DNA of 64,000 nucleotides from Methylotenera_A sp046594915. Lineage in GTDB: Bacteria > Pseudomonadota > Gammaproteobacteria > Burkholderiales > Methylophilaceae. A program made the translations under genes and the position numbers. The notes under the pieces are model-generated. The model did not search any database and was not told where the DNA came from. It saw nothing but the letters and a program-made list of their open reading frames with translations. This document shows positions 27,539 through 37,500 of this stretch, in pieces (the stretch's first letter is position 1; the number at the start of each line of letters is the position of its first letter). The DNA lies in the NCBI GenBank assembly GCA_046594915.1, contig JBKJRC010000003.1, positions 310,001 to 374,000 on the forward strand, given 5' to 3'.

Positions 27539-27922
27539 TTGAATCAAATCAACTTCGATGAAAAAGGTCTTGGAAAATTATTGAGTGAGCTTAGCACGCA
27601 GCAAATGGATGCACTTGAATTTGGCGTGATTGGTTTTGATGATGAGGGGCTTGTAAAAGTCTATAACGACTATGAATCTAAGATGGCTGGGTTGTCACTC
27701 CAAAGTGTTATAGACGCTGACTTATTTAACACAGTAGCCCCCTGCATGAATAACTTTTTAGTGGCGCAAAAGTTTGAAGATGCGCTAGAAGAGGCGGCTG
27801 AATTAGATGAGATTATGGATTATGTATTGACCCTTAAGATGAAGCCAACCCGGGTTAAGTTAAGGCTGATTAGCAGCCCACAATTACCGTTTCACTATTT
27901 AATCATTTTAAGGTTAATTTAG
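27539..27922 (+). CDS. pyp: Photoactive yellow protein (blue-light receptor)
   Basis: This 127-residue PAS-fold photoreceptor aligns from residue 1 with Halorhodospira PYP: LEFGVIGFDDEG matches LAFGAIQLDGDG, then YN at 42-43, Glu46, VAPC with chromophore Cys69, and MKPTRVKL matching MTPTKVKV. Cys69 would carry a p-coumaroyl thioester; Tyr42 and Glu46 hydrogen-bond its phenolate. Met101 corresponds to Met100, with a one-residue insertion between. Positions 50 and 52 are Ala and Leu in place of Thr and Arg, which may shift colour or recovery rate. The TTG start is supported by GGGG nine bases upstream, an in-frame stop just before, and exact family numbering. The diguanylate cyclase begins nine bases after the stop, and chromophore-making genes lie downstream on the other strand. 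Confidence 0.95.
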   Translation: MNQINFDEKGLGKLLSELSTQQMDALEFGVIGFDDEGLVKVYNDYESKMAGLSLQSVIDADLFNTVAPCMNNFLVAQKFEDALEEAAELDEIMDYVLTLKMKPTRVKLRLISSPQLPFHYLIILRLI

Positions 27923-27931
27923 ACACATACC

Positions 27932-29224
27932 ATGAGTGACGCATTAAAATCTGATTACGAATCCCTTTTGCAGTTTATGTATATGGCGCCAGTGGGCCTA
28001 GTGCAAATGCAAGCAAACGGACATATTGTGATGATTAACCCCTTATCTGCACAGCTACTTTTACCCATAACGCCCAGTGGTGATTTGTCCAATCTTTTCC
28101 AAACACTTGAAGATACGGCACCAGAGTTACAAAGTCTATGCGCTAATTTCAAAAAAAAACGCGGTCAAATTTGTGATGGATTACGCGTGCAATTAAGTGC
28201 TGGCATCCCTGGAAAAGAGGACGCTAAGTTTCTTGCTTTTACATTGCTGAAACTGGATGTCGATCGTATTATGGCGGTTATTACCGATGTCACGCTGCTC
28301 GTCAAGCGAGAGCGACAATTGCAGCATAATGAAGCTTGGTTTAATGCGATTTTTACTGATGCCACAGAGTACGCTATTGCAAGCCTCGACCTAGACGGTA
28401 ATATTGAACGCTGGAACATAAGCATGCAAAGATTAACCCAATTTGCACAAGAAGATGTGGAGAATAAATCTTATGGTATCTTTTTTCCTGATGATGCAAC
28501 CAATGAAGAACGTTTAAAAGATCGGCTTGCGGAGGCGGATCAGAGTGGCTGGGATTTATTAGAAGGGTGGTGTTTAAGAAAAGACGGCAGCCGCTTTTGG
28601 GGCAGCAGTATTATCTCTCCATTGGTCGATGCTTACCGCGAACTTTTAGACCCACCGCGATACTCGTTGATTATTCGTGATATTAACGACAAGCGTAACT
28701 CTGCTGAGGAAATTATTAAAGCCAGTTTTAATGATTACCTTACTGGTATTTCCAATCGCCGGGCTTTTTTTGAAGTGGCGGGAGTAGAGTTTGAGCGCTG
28801 GAAAAGACGGCCCAGACCATTGGCTTTGCTGGCCATTGATGCCGATCACTTTAAAAAAGTGAACGACACATATGGCCATGCAACCGGTGATGAAGTGTTA
28901 AAGCACCTATCTCAGATACTGCAAGACAGTGTGCGAACCATGGATATTGTGGCTAGATTGGGCGGCGAGGAGTTTGGCGCACTGCTACCCTCTACTGATT
29001 TGGAAGGTGCAGTCAAAATTGCTGAACGCATTAGAACCTCGGTTGCAGAAGCTGAGTTTGAAGTAGATGGACAGGTCATCCGTTATACAGTCAGCATAGG
29101 CGTGAGTAAGGTTGACGAGCATGTTACCGGCGTGGATATGCTACTTAAGCTGGCGGACGAGGCTTTGTATTTGTCTAAACAGGCGGGTCGTAACCGTGTG
29201 ACTGTTGCTACGCAACCAGTCTAG
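27932..29224 (+). CDS. PAS-PAS-GGDEF diguanylate cyclase, pyp partner
   Basis: 430 residues: PAS domain (about 8-120, MYMAPVGLVQMQANGHIV), second PAS with PAC tail (about 125-255, containing RKDGSRFWGSS), then GGDEF (about 265-425) starting FNDYLTGISNRRAFF. The active signature is GGEEF at 344-348, with inhibitory RxxD (RTMD, 335-338) five residues before it, so an active, product-inhibited cyclase is predicted. It has no membrane segment. It is nine bases downstream of pyp and surely co-transcribed; the likely scheme is that light-activated PYP contacts one of the PAS domains and changes c-di-GMP output (inference). Confidence 0.93.
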   Translation: MSDALKSDYESLLQFMYMAPVGLVQMQANGHIVMINPLSAQLLLPITPSGDLSNLFQTLEDTAPELQSLCANFKKKRGQICDGLRVQLSAGIPGKEDAKFLAFTLLKLDVDRIMAVITDVTLLVKRERQLQHNEAWFNAIFTDATEYAIASLDLDGNIERWNISMQRLTQFAQEDVENKSYGIFFPDDATNEERLKDRLAEADQSGWDLLEGWCLRKDGSRFWGSSIISPLVDAYRELLDPPRYSLIIRDINDKRNSAEEIIKASFNDYLTGISNRRAFFEVAGVEFERWKRRPRPLALLAIDADHFKKVNDTYGHATGDEVLKHLSQILQDSVRTMDIVARLGGEEFGALLPSTDLEGAVKIAERIRTSVAEAEFEVDGQVIRYTVSIGVSKVDEHVTGVDMLLKLADEALYLSKQAGRNRVTVATQPV

Positions 29225-29258
29225 CAAAACTAGACGTGTTTTTTAGATTAGCGACTCT

Positions 29259-30512
29259 TTAAATAGACCAATCGCAGTACTTGCCCATATGGTTGCGTGG
29301 TATATCTAGCCCAAGGCTGATAGATTTTGGCCGCTCTGCGGTGCTTAAGTGCGTATTAATGTATTGTTGTAGTTGATTAACTATATCGGTTGGATTAATT
29401 TTGTTCGGCTCATCTACACTGACATGAGCGCCTTCATTAAGCACGATAAACGCTTTTAGTCTTGCACCTTCCTCTGGCCGCATCATCCTAACAGCCGCGT
29501 CTTTTACCAAAGGATGTTTGATTAATATGGCGCGCACAGCTGATAGTGAAACATTGATGCCGCCTATTTGTACCATGGCGTCTTTACGGCCTTTAACTAT
29601 AAATTGGGTATGCGATAACCAACGCACATTATCTTGCAATGATAAAGTAAGCGGTTTGTCTGCGGTAAACAGTCGTATGACCGCAGTATCTACAGGCGCT
29701 TTTTGCCAAAATGGAAACAGCGTGTAGGCCTTTAATGGATGGTCTCTCCAGCCAATGCCCGCTGTTTCAGAGCTGCCATACACCTCATAAAAGCCAGATA
29801 GGCTGTTTTCCAGCAGATTGATGCCCACCTCTGGCTGGCAAGGACCGGAAGAATTAATACCCACAATATCAGCAGGAAATTGTACATTAGCCCCATCCAA
29901 GCATTGCCAAAATTCGGGATAGCCAATAATTAAATCGCCACGGCGTAGCTTTGATTGCACTGCATTTGGTGAAAGGCCGCGTATGTCAATAACTGGTACT
30001 GAAGGCTCTAAGGTGCGTGGCAATAACACGCTAAAAATAAAGCCATAGATATGATGCGAGGGCACAGCACATACAATACGTTGACGGCCTTTAAATAGCT
30101 GCCCTAAAAATTGGGCTTCTTGTTCCAGCTGCACCAGCGCATGGCGATGATATTTTTTTAAGCCTGTACTACCCGAAGTTTTAAAGGAAATAAACTCAGA
30201 ATAAACAGTTAAGCTTTTATGCGCAATCAATAACCAATTGGCCAAACTAGGCTGGCTAAATAGATTTTCTTCGATATTACTTTCAGCCAGATGAATTGCT
30301 CTTGACAGCGCCACCGACAGCGCCGTTAGCTCTAATGAATCTAATTGTAAGTCTGACTCGCCAAACGATAGTTGGTCATCGTCTGGCATGGATAGAGATA
30401 ATGGCAGGCTCTGCCGTAACGCTGCGAGCTCTGCCATGAGCAGATCAACCACAAAACTTTGTAATCGTGCTGGTGTTTGAAACCATGCGTCTATCATGCG
30501 GCGCTGTGCCAT
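29259..30512 (-). CDS. pcl: 4-coumarate:CoA ligase, PYP-activation family
   Basis: This adenylate-forming enzyme would make p-coumaroyl-CoA (or another thioester) for loading onto PYP Cys69. 417 residues is short for the superfamily but usual for the PYP-associated branch. Motifs: P-loop KTSGSTGLKK (about 111-120), YGSSETAGIGW, the hinge VKGRKDAMVQIGG and C-terminal Lys in MGKYCDW. Residues about 48-97 precede the ATP domain and resemble an acyl-carrier segment with Asp58-Ser59-Leu60. It ends 34 bp from the convergent cyclase gene and follows the ammonia-lyase by 54 bp. The convergent neighbour and the PYP gene make the assignment firm; on sequence alone it would be a generic AMP-binding protein. 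Confidence 0.9.
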   Translation of the reverse strand: MAQRRMIDAWFQTPARLQSFVVDLLMAELAALRQSLPLSLSMPDDDQLSFGESDLQLDSLELTALSVALSRAIHLAESNIEENLFSQPSLANWLLIAHKSLTVYSEFISFKTSGSTGLKKYHRHALVQLEQEAQFLGQLFKGRQRIVCAVPSHHIYGFIFSVLLPRTLEPSVPVIDIRGLSPNAVQSKLRRGDLIIGYPEFWQCLDGANVQFPADIVGINSSGPCQPEVGINLLENSLSGFYEVYGSSETAGIGWRDHPLKAYTLFPFWQKAPVDTAVIRLFTADKPLTLSLQDNVRWLSHTQFIVKGRKDAMVQIGGINVSLSAVRAILIKHPLVKDAAVRMMRPEEGARLKAFIVLNEGAHVSVDEPNKINPTDIVNQLQQYINTHLSTAERPKSISLGLDIPRNHMGKYCDWSI

Positions 30513-30566
30513 GCAAAAGTGTCTAGCATGAAAGCTTCGCCTGTAACTACACCCACATCAGCCAAT

Positions 30567-32147
30567 TCATGTGGCGGTCTCTGAGGATTCTGGTTGATCA
30601 TACAAAGGCCAGGCACGCAAGCGGATTTGGGCCATCAATTGCTCTAACTCAGGTTGTAAGGCGCGATCTTCTTCAATAAAAGTAAGGTGGTGCGATAACG
30701 CTTGTAGCATGCTGGCTAGACTTGGATGCAGGCTGGCTTGCTGCGGCAATCTCAAGCGTAAGTGCACACCTTGGAATACGCTAATTAACAAGGCGGCAAC
30801 CACTTGCTCTGTTAATTCTAAAACACGCAAGCAATCACGGCTGGCAATGGTACCCATACTGACTTTATCTTGATTATGACATTCCGTAGAACGTGAAAAC
30901 ACAGACGCTGGCATGGTTAGTTTCAGCGCCTCCGCGGTCCATGCGCTCACGCTAATCTGCAGTGCTTTTAGGCCATGATTAATAGGGGCATTTTCGGCAC
31001 CACTACCAGATAAGTTATTAGGTAAGCCGTTGCTGTACCGGCTATCTACCAATTGCGCCATTTGCTTATCTAGCATGTCGGCTAAGTTGGCTACTTGGTT
31101 TTTAAGGCTGTCCATGGCAAATGCAATATGACCACCATAAAAATGACCACCATGCATCACTCTCTTGTGTTCAGCATCAATAATAGGGTTGTCGTTGACA
31201 CTGTTCAACTCATGCTCGATATCCGTTTTTATCCAAGTCAATGCATCGGCAAGGACGCCTATGATATGCGGCGCGCAGCGAATAGAGTATCGGTCTTGAA
31301 TGCGACCGGCGTGCACATCGTTATCTATTACCAAATCTTGCCTAATCCATCGGGCGATATTCTGTTGGCCGGCATGAGGCTTTAAGCTAAATAAAAATGC
31401 ATCAAAATGATGTGCATTGCCATCAAGCGCATAAGAAGCCATGGCGGTGATGCGCGTAGCTAACTGCATCAAATAATGGGCACGCATATAAGCCTCACAA
31501 GCCAATGCAGTCATTACTGAAGTGCCATTCATCAGCGCCAATGCTTCTTTGGGCTGTAAAGTGAGAGGAGTTAATCCGGCTTGCTTAAGCGCCATCTGCG
31601 CCGTCATGCGCTCACCTTTAAACCATACCTCACGCTCACCGCAAAGAGTAGCCGCCAAGTAGGATAGGGGTGTTAAATCACCACTTGCTCCCACTGAACC
31701 TTCAGACGGGATTAGTGGGCTGATGCCATGGTTTAAAAAAGCAAGCAATTGCTCAAGCAGCAATGGCCTTATGCCAGAATAGCCCTTGGCCAAGGAGGTA
31801 ATACGTACCGCGATAATGGCTCTGACTTGTTCGTTTGAGAAGTATGCCCCAAGCCCGCAACCATGATAGGTATACAAATGGGCAGAGAGTGATAACGCTA
31901 AATGATTGGATATAACCACATCACATGAATCACCAAATCCTGTATTGATGCCATACACAGGCTTTCCTTCTGCCAAAATTTGCATGACGTAGTCTGCACC
32001 ACGTTGAATAAATTGCAAATAGTTAGCATCGTCAGAAAGCCTAGCAGTGACGCCATTCTCTGAGAGGTTAATCACGTCATTTATAGTGATTATGCCATGA
32101 TCAAAGCAAATACATTGCGTTGATATCGTGAGAGCTGAGTTAATCAT
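30567..32147 (-). CDS. tal: Tyrosine ammonia-lyase (HAL/PAL/TAL family)
   Basis: 526 residues of the aromatic amino acid lyase family. The MIO cofactor tripeptide Ala154-Ser155-Gly156 sits in GSVGASGDLTPLSYL, the lid Tyr65 in YGINTGFGD, and the NGTSVMTAL, SVNDNPIID, HGGHFYGGHIAFAMD and SMGTIASRD segments are all present. The substrate-selectivity pair is Tyr94-His95 (YTYHGCGLG), not the His-Leu of Rhodobacter TAL. Because it lies between the coumarate ligase and a c-di-GMP gene at a pyp locus, and no other hut genes are present, deamination of tyrosine to p-coumarate is the likely role; histidine lyase activity cannot be excluded from sequence alone. Confidence 0.9.
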   Translation of the reverse strand: MINSALTISTQCICFDHGIITINDVINLSENGVTARLSDDANYLQFIQRGADYVMQILAEGKPVYGINTGFGDSCDVVISNHLALSLSAHLYTYHGCGLGAYFSNEQVRAIIAVRITSLAKGYSGIRPLLLEQLLAFLNHGISPLIPSEGSVGASGDLTPLSYLAATLCGEREVWFKGERMTAQMALKQAGLTPLTLQPKEALALMNGTSVMTALACEAYMRAHYLMQLATRITAMASYALDGNAHHFDAFLFSLKPHAGQQNIARWIRQDLVIDNDVHAGRIQDRYSIRCAPHIIGVLADALTWIKTDIEHELNSVNDNPIIDAEHKRVMHGGHFYGGHIAFAMDSLKNQVANLADMLDKQMAQLVDSRYSNGLPNNLSGSGAENAPINHGLKALQISVSAWTAEALKLTMPASVFSRSTECHNQDKVSMGTIASRDCLRVLELTEQVVAALLISVFQGVHLRLRLPQQASLHPSLASMLQALSHHLTFIEEDRALQPELEQLMAQIRLRAWPLYDQPESSETAT

Positions 32148-32205
32148 AAGGGGTATTGGAATGGCTTTAACGACAAAAATCGAAAAAATGAATTAAGTAA
32201 GTCTG

Positions 32206-33012
32206 CTATCGACGGTCTTTGACGCGACGGTTTTTTATCAAAGGCCAAATTTCGGCTGGCACGACGGGTAAAGATTCAAAACTGGGGCGGGCAAATAGAA
32301 AGCCCTGAAATAATGAGACGCCTTCATCGGCTAAGGTCAAGCATTCTTCTACAGTTTCAATGCCTTCTGCAATCACTTTTATATTAAGCTCTTTGCAGAT
32401 AGAAATAATACCAAACACTAACGCTCGTCTTACCCTGTCACTATTAACATTGCGCGTTAATGACATATCAAGTTTGATGATGTCTGGCTGCCAATCAGCC
32501 AATAAATTAAGCCCAGCGTAGCCAGCACCAAAATCATCAATAGCAGTTGTAAACCGATGCTTTTTATACTCGATGAAAATATTACGCAAATGATCATTGT
32601 CTAAAACTTTTTCACCTTCGGTTACTTCGAACATAATGCGATCTGTTGGAAAATCCATTTCCGCTGCTGCCTCTAAGGTAGCGCGTATGCAGGTTTCTGG
32701 TTTATATACTGCATTTGGTAAAAAGTTAATGCTCAACATACCTTGCAGGTCTAGCTTCTTGGCAAGATCGATGGCTTTAACCCGAATTGCCTGATCAAAA
32801 CGATATCGATTGCTATCATTAAGTTGTGAAAGCACTGATTCCGCACTCTCATTATTCAGGCCGCGCACCAATGCTTCATAGCCAAAAATGGTCTTGCTAG
32901 AAATATCAACAATCGGCTGGAAAGCCATTGTGAAGTTAATGCCCAGCTTTGTTTTATCTCTACACTCTTTGCAACCAACTGGTGAGAAATTAACTACTTC
33001 TATCATTTTCAT
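32206..33012 (-). CDS. EAL-domain c-di-GMP phosphodiesterase
   Basis: 268 residues, essentially one EAL domain after a short N-terminus with a Cys pair (C14KEC17). The catalytic set looks complete: EAL at 46-48, NFLPN, FEVTEGE, AIDDFGAGYAG, KLD in IIKLDMSL, IAEGIET and QGFLFARP. It should hydrolyse c-di-GMP. It is the first gene of a minus-strand set with the lyase (58 bp later) and ligase, opposing the cyclase on the plus strand. The start could be the ATG at 33,012 or at 33,006; GGAG upstream fits the latter better. It has no sensor domain, so regulation must come from a partner or from expression. Confidence 0.92.
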   Translation of the reverse strand: MKMIEVVNFSPVGCKECRDKTKLGINFTMAFQPIVDISSKTIFGYEALVRGLNNESAESVLSQLNDSNRYRFDQAIRVKAIDLAKKLDLQGMLSINFLPNAVYKPETCIRATLEAAAEMDFPTDRIMFEVTEGEKVLDNDHLRNIFIEYKKHRFTTAIDDFGAGYAGLNLLADWQPDIIKLDMSLTRNVNSDRVRRALVFGIISICKELNIKVIAEGIETVEECLTLADEGVSLFQGFLFARPSFESLPVVPAEIWPLIKNRRVKDRR

Positions 33013-33581
33013 TTACTCCACAACTTTATTCACAAAATCGTTTTTTCATTTATTTTATTCAAATACTATAGATATGTAACTTATTACATTGATGCTTTTG
33101 CTAATCACATAGACATTAGCATAAATTAATCCACTAAAAATGTATTGTTAATGTGGTGTTAGATTAATTTTTAAGCTTATATATTAATGGCTGCGTTGGT
33201 TGGTAAGTCATGGATGAACGCATGTTTATAACTATACTATTTAGCATTCTGATAGCCAAACCCTACACAAATTAGGATCGGATTCTTTAGCTTTAGTTGC
33301 GACCCATAACTGTACTTACAAAGCAAAAAAATAAAACCTCACTTTGCTGCTTTTGCATGGCATGCTCTAACTAACTCGAAATTACTGTCTGTGATTTAGG
33401 TGGGTAATACTGGAGTAATTATTAAGGAATGCTTCTGTAGAAAAATATCTGCCGTTACGCTTTATTAAGTACGCTTGCACAGGCAAGCACATAGTTTGAG
33501 TGTCAAAGCTGTGTGTAACGCTTGAGTTTATAACTTACTGTTTTTTTGATTTTTTTGCGAATCAACCAGTTAAGGTTGGAT
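33013..33581. other. 569-bp gene-free region upstream of the EAL gene
   Basis: It lies between the EAL gene start and tRNA-Glu and should contain the promoter for the EAL-tal-pcl set. I see one small hairpin (GCTTGC-ACAG-GCAAGC, 33473-33488) and T-rich tracts at 33540-33556, but no gene and no T-tailed terminator for the tRNAs. Confidence 0.5.
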
Positions 33582-33657
33582 TGGCGTCCCCACGGGGATT
33601 CGAACCCCGGTCGCCTCCGTGAAAGGGAGGTGTCCTAGGCCTCTAGACGATGGGGAC
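33582..33657 (-). tRNA. tRNA-Glu (anticodon TTC)
   Basis: The 76-nt cloverleaf reads on the minus strand from GTCCCCA at the 5' end, with anticodon loop CTTTCAC (anticodon TTC), T-loop GGTTCGAATCC, and an encoded GCCA 3' end. All stems pair. Confidence 0.97.
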
Positions 33658-33768
33658 CTAAGAAATGCTACTTATTTACAACAACGGCATTTTACTACAA
33701 TTTGATGAATTTCTTTAAGGATATTTGTCTTTAAAGCGTATTTATCTATACTGTATTTTTCAATACGT

Positions 33769-33844
<76 letters not shown>

Positions 33845-34003
33845 ATTATTACCACCAATTTTGGCCTTGAATTAACAACAACTTTTCGCGCAACTCAAAG
33901 AAGGCGCAATATTAAAGAGGCAGGCACTAATTGTCAACGAATAGTTAGCGTTTACGCGTATTTATCAGCATAAATATTGGGTTAAGTCACTTGTATGGAT
34001 AAG

Positions 34004-34468
34004 TTATCCGCGTGTATTACTTTGTGATTCAAATGCTAATAAGTCAACTTTTGGTGCTGGCTGCCAACCCGTTTGACGATGTTCGGCCACCACATTGGTA
34101 AAGATGCCGCCGCGCACATAAAATTTTGCCGTCACACGCATAAATTTTGGCTGGATTGCTGCCACCAAATCATCCAGAATGCGGTTTGTCACCGCCTCAT
34201 GAAAGCAGCCTTCGTTTCTAAACGATACGGTATAAAGTTTTAAGCTTTTCAGTTCTACACAAAGCTGGTCTGGAATGTAATCCAAAGTGATCACCGCAAA
34301 ATCTGGCTGACCAGTTTTAGGGCATAAACAAGTAAATTCTGGAATTTCCATGTGAATATGAAAATCGCGATTGGGGTTAGGATTCGGGAAAGCTTCCAGC
34401 GTTTTAGAAGGCTGTGCGCTCAAGTCGCCCAATAATGTAACGCTATCGTGTAAGTTGGTGCTAGACAT
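34004..34468 (-). CDS. queF: NADPH-dependent 7-cyano-7-deazaguanine (preQ0) reductase
   Basis: This unimodal QueF of about 154 residues reduces preQ0 to preQ1 in queuosine tRNA modification. The core EFTCLCPKTGQPDF contains nucleophile Cys49 and Asp56; ELKSLKLYTVSFRNEGCFHE carries the NADPH and substrate residues, and FYVRGGIFTNV follows. The start is uncertain: in-frame ATGs lie at 34,507, 34,480 and 34,468, none with a strong ribosome-binding site. The last gives the family's usual ~10-residue lead before VTLLG. It is divergent from smc with an intergenic space of about 90 bp. Confidence 0.95.
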   Translation of the reverse strand: MSSTNLHDSVTLLGDLSAQPSKTLEAFPNPNPNRDFHIHMEIPEFTCLCPKTGQPDFAVITLDYIPDQLCVELKSLKLYTVSFRNEGCFHEAVTNRILDDLVAAIQPKFMRVTAKFYVRGGIFTNVVAEHRQTGWQPAPKVDLLAFESQSNTRG

Positions 34469-34555
34469 ATTGGCATTCATATCAAATAATAGCGCTATTA
34501 TAAACATAACTAGCCACTCTTTTTGCGAATCTTACCCCGTATTTACATTTAACTT

Positions 34556-37500
34556 TTGCGTTTAACTCACCTAAAACTTGCTGGCTTTAAATCGTTTGTA
34601 GAAACCACCACTATTCATTTGCGTGGTCAGCGCGTGGGCGTAGTTGGCCCAAATGGCTGCGGCAAATCCAACGTGATGGAATCGGTACGTTGGGTGTTGG
34701 GCGAATCGTCCGCCAAAGAAATGCGCGCCGATGCGATGGATGCGGTTATTTTTAACGGTTCTGGCAATCGAAAACCGATATCCAGGGCTTCGGTAGAGCT
34801 TATTTTTGATAACAGCTTAGGCAACGCGGCTGGCACGTGGAGCCAATACGCTGAAATTTCTGTCAAACGCGTGATTGAGCGCGAAAAAGGCTCTACTTAC
34901 TATATTAACAACACCGCCGTGCGCCGGCGCGATGTGGCGGATTTGTTTTTAGGCACAGGCTTAGGTGGCAGGGCTTATGCCATCATCGGCCAAAACACCA
35001 TTTCGCGCATTGTAGAAGCCAAACCAGAAGAGTTGCGCGTATTTTTAGAGGAAGCGGCAGGTATTAGCAAGTACAAAGAGCGCCGCCGCGAAACCGAATT
35101 GCGGCTACGTGATACACGTGAAAATCTTCTCAGAGTAGAAGATATCTGCCGCGAATTGCAAAAACAAATCACCAAGTTGGAATCTCAAGCAGTTGTAGCC
35201 CAGCAATACCATGCGCTGCAAGCGGAATACAAACTGGTAGAAGGACAATTGTGGCTTTTGAAAAAACGCGATGCCAGCCGCAATTGGCAGAAAGCCAAAT
35301 TACTGGTTGAGCAATTGGTGAATCAATTAGAAGCGCAAATGGCGGCGTTGCGAAAAAGTGAGGCCGAATTAGAGTCAAGTCGGCAAGCGCGTTATGCCGC
35401 AGCTGAGGGCATTAATAGCGCGCAAGCGGCTTATTACGAAGCCAATGCAGAAGTGTCTAATTTAGAGAATCAAGTCAAGCAGAACTCAGAAGCGCGTGAA
35501 CGACTGTTGCAACAATTGCAGCAGTTAACGCTTTCAATTGAACGAAACGCCAGCAATAGCGCCGCTTTACAACAAGATTTAGCGCAATTAAATAGCGATT
35601 TAGCACTTGCGCAATCCAGCGAACAGCAATCCAATCAAGCATTGGCAGCGTTAAAATTAACGCTGCCAGAAAAAGAAGCCTTATTAAAAGTGGCGGCCAT
35701 CTTGGCACAAACCAGCCAGCAAGTGTTAAATGAAGCCAATCAACGCATTCAGGTTGAGCGCAATAATTTACAATTTATCAATAAAAATATTAAAGAAAAT
35801 CAACAACGTATACAGCAATTTGAAAGTGAGTTAACACGTTTAATCTTGCCAAATGTGGCAGATTTAGAAGTCTGTGAAGTTAATTGGCAACAAGCGCAAA
35901 GTGCGGTTAATGCGATTGAAAAAGGTAGTCAGAATTTGCGTGCCCGTGAAGCCGCTTATCAAGCTGAAATACGCCAATTGCGTGACACGCAAAATGATGC
36001 GCAACGTAGGCTCAATCAAGCGGATGCTGAATTGCATTCTTTGCAGAAAATGCAGCAGTCTCTGCATTCTGAAACTAAATTAAACGACTGGCTGGCGCGC
36101 TACGGTTTAAAAGACAATGCTTATTTGTGGCAAAAGATTAAAATCGATGCCAACTGGCGCGTGGCACTGGAAGCGGTTTTGGGCGCTAAATTAAATGCAT
36201 TGATTGCAAACAAGAACGCACTGGCGAATAGCATGGCAGAACAAAGACCGCCAACTGCAGTGGTGTTAGGCTTTGATCATAAAGATAAAGCTAATGAGCA
36301 AACATCAATACATCACGCAAACTTAACGCCGCTGATTCAAGTAATTGAGCATTGTGATGCCGATTTAAAACCTATGTTGGCAGATTGGCTACAAGGCGCT
36401 TATCTATTGCCTGCTGGTGATTTGCCTGAAAACGCTGTTAACCAACTTCAACTCGGTGAAACGCTGGTGAATCAGCATGGCGATATATTCAGCCGCCACA
36501 GCGTGTCGTATCACAGCGCGCAATCTAGCTTGCATGGCGTGCTGGAAAGGCAGGCGCAGTTAGAGTTGCTGGAAAAAAACCAGCCGAATTTGCAAAAAAA
36601 CTTGCACACAATTAATGAAGCACTTAAAACCGCAGAAAACCAACTGCAACTAGCGCGCCAACAGCAACAGCAGGAAAACGTACAATTGCGTGCCGCCACG
36701 CAACATCAGCATGAGTTACAGCTTAAATTAGCACAGATACAGCAAACGCGACAAAATGCCTTGCAGCGCGAAAAAAGTATTCAATTAGATTTGGCTGCGC
36801 TTAAACAAAAATTGACGCAATTGACGCAGGATATAACCAGCAAGCAAGCCTTACAAGACGCAATTATTGCGCAACTTGATGCGTTAACTTTGGCTAAAGA
36901 TAATGATGCATTAGCCAAACAATTGGCAGAACAGGATTATTTTGCAGCGCGCGATGCGCTTATGCAAGCTGAAAAAAATCATCAAGAATTTGGTTTTAAT
37001 TTAAAATTAATTAATAGTAAAATCATTGAGTTAACCAGTAAAATTAAGGTAAATTTTGAAGAAAAAACTGCGCTTGCATTGCGCCAGAAAGAGCTAGAAC
37101 AAACATTATTGCTTGCGCCAATGGATACGCTGAAAGCGAATCTGATTGAGGCGATAAATACCAAACAAAGCTGCGAGTCTGCTTTGGCAGTTGCGCGCAA
37201 TCACTTGGCAGAGCAGGAGCAGATTTTGCAGGATTTTGACCGCGTGCGCATGCAAAACGAGCAACAATTGCATCCGTTGCGAGATAACTTGGAACAGCAC
37301 CGTTTAAATGAGCAAGAAGCGCGTTTGACTTTTGAGCAATGTCAGGCGGGCTTGGCTGAAAACGGGCAAGATGAGCAAATGCTGGCGTCTAGTTTAAATC
37401 AGCAAGCTAAAGTGAGCGATTTGCTGCGCAAATCTGGCCAGATTCAACAAGAAATGATGGATTTGGGCGCGGTTAATTTGGCCGCCATTCAAGAATTAAG

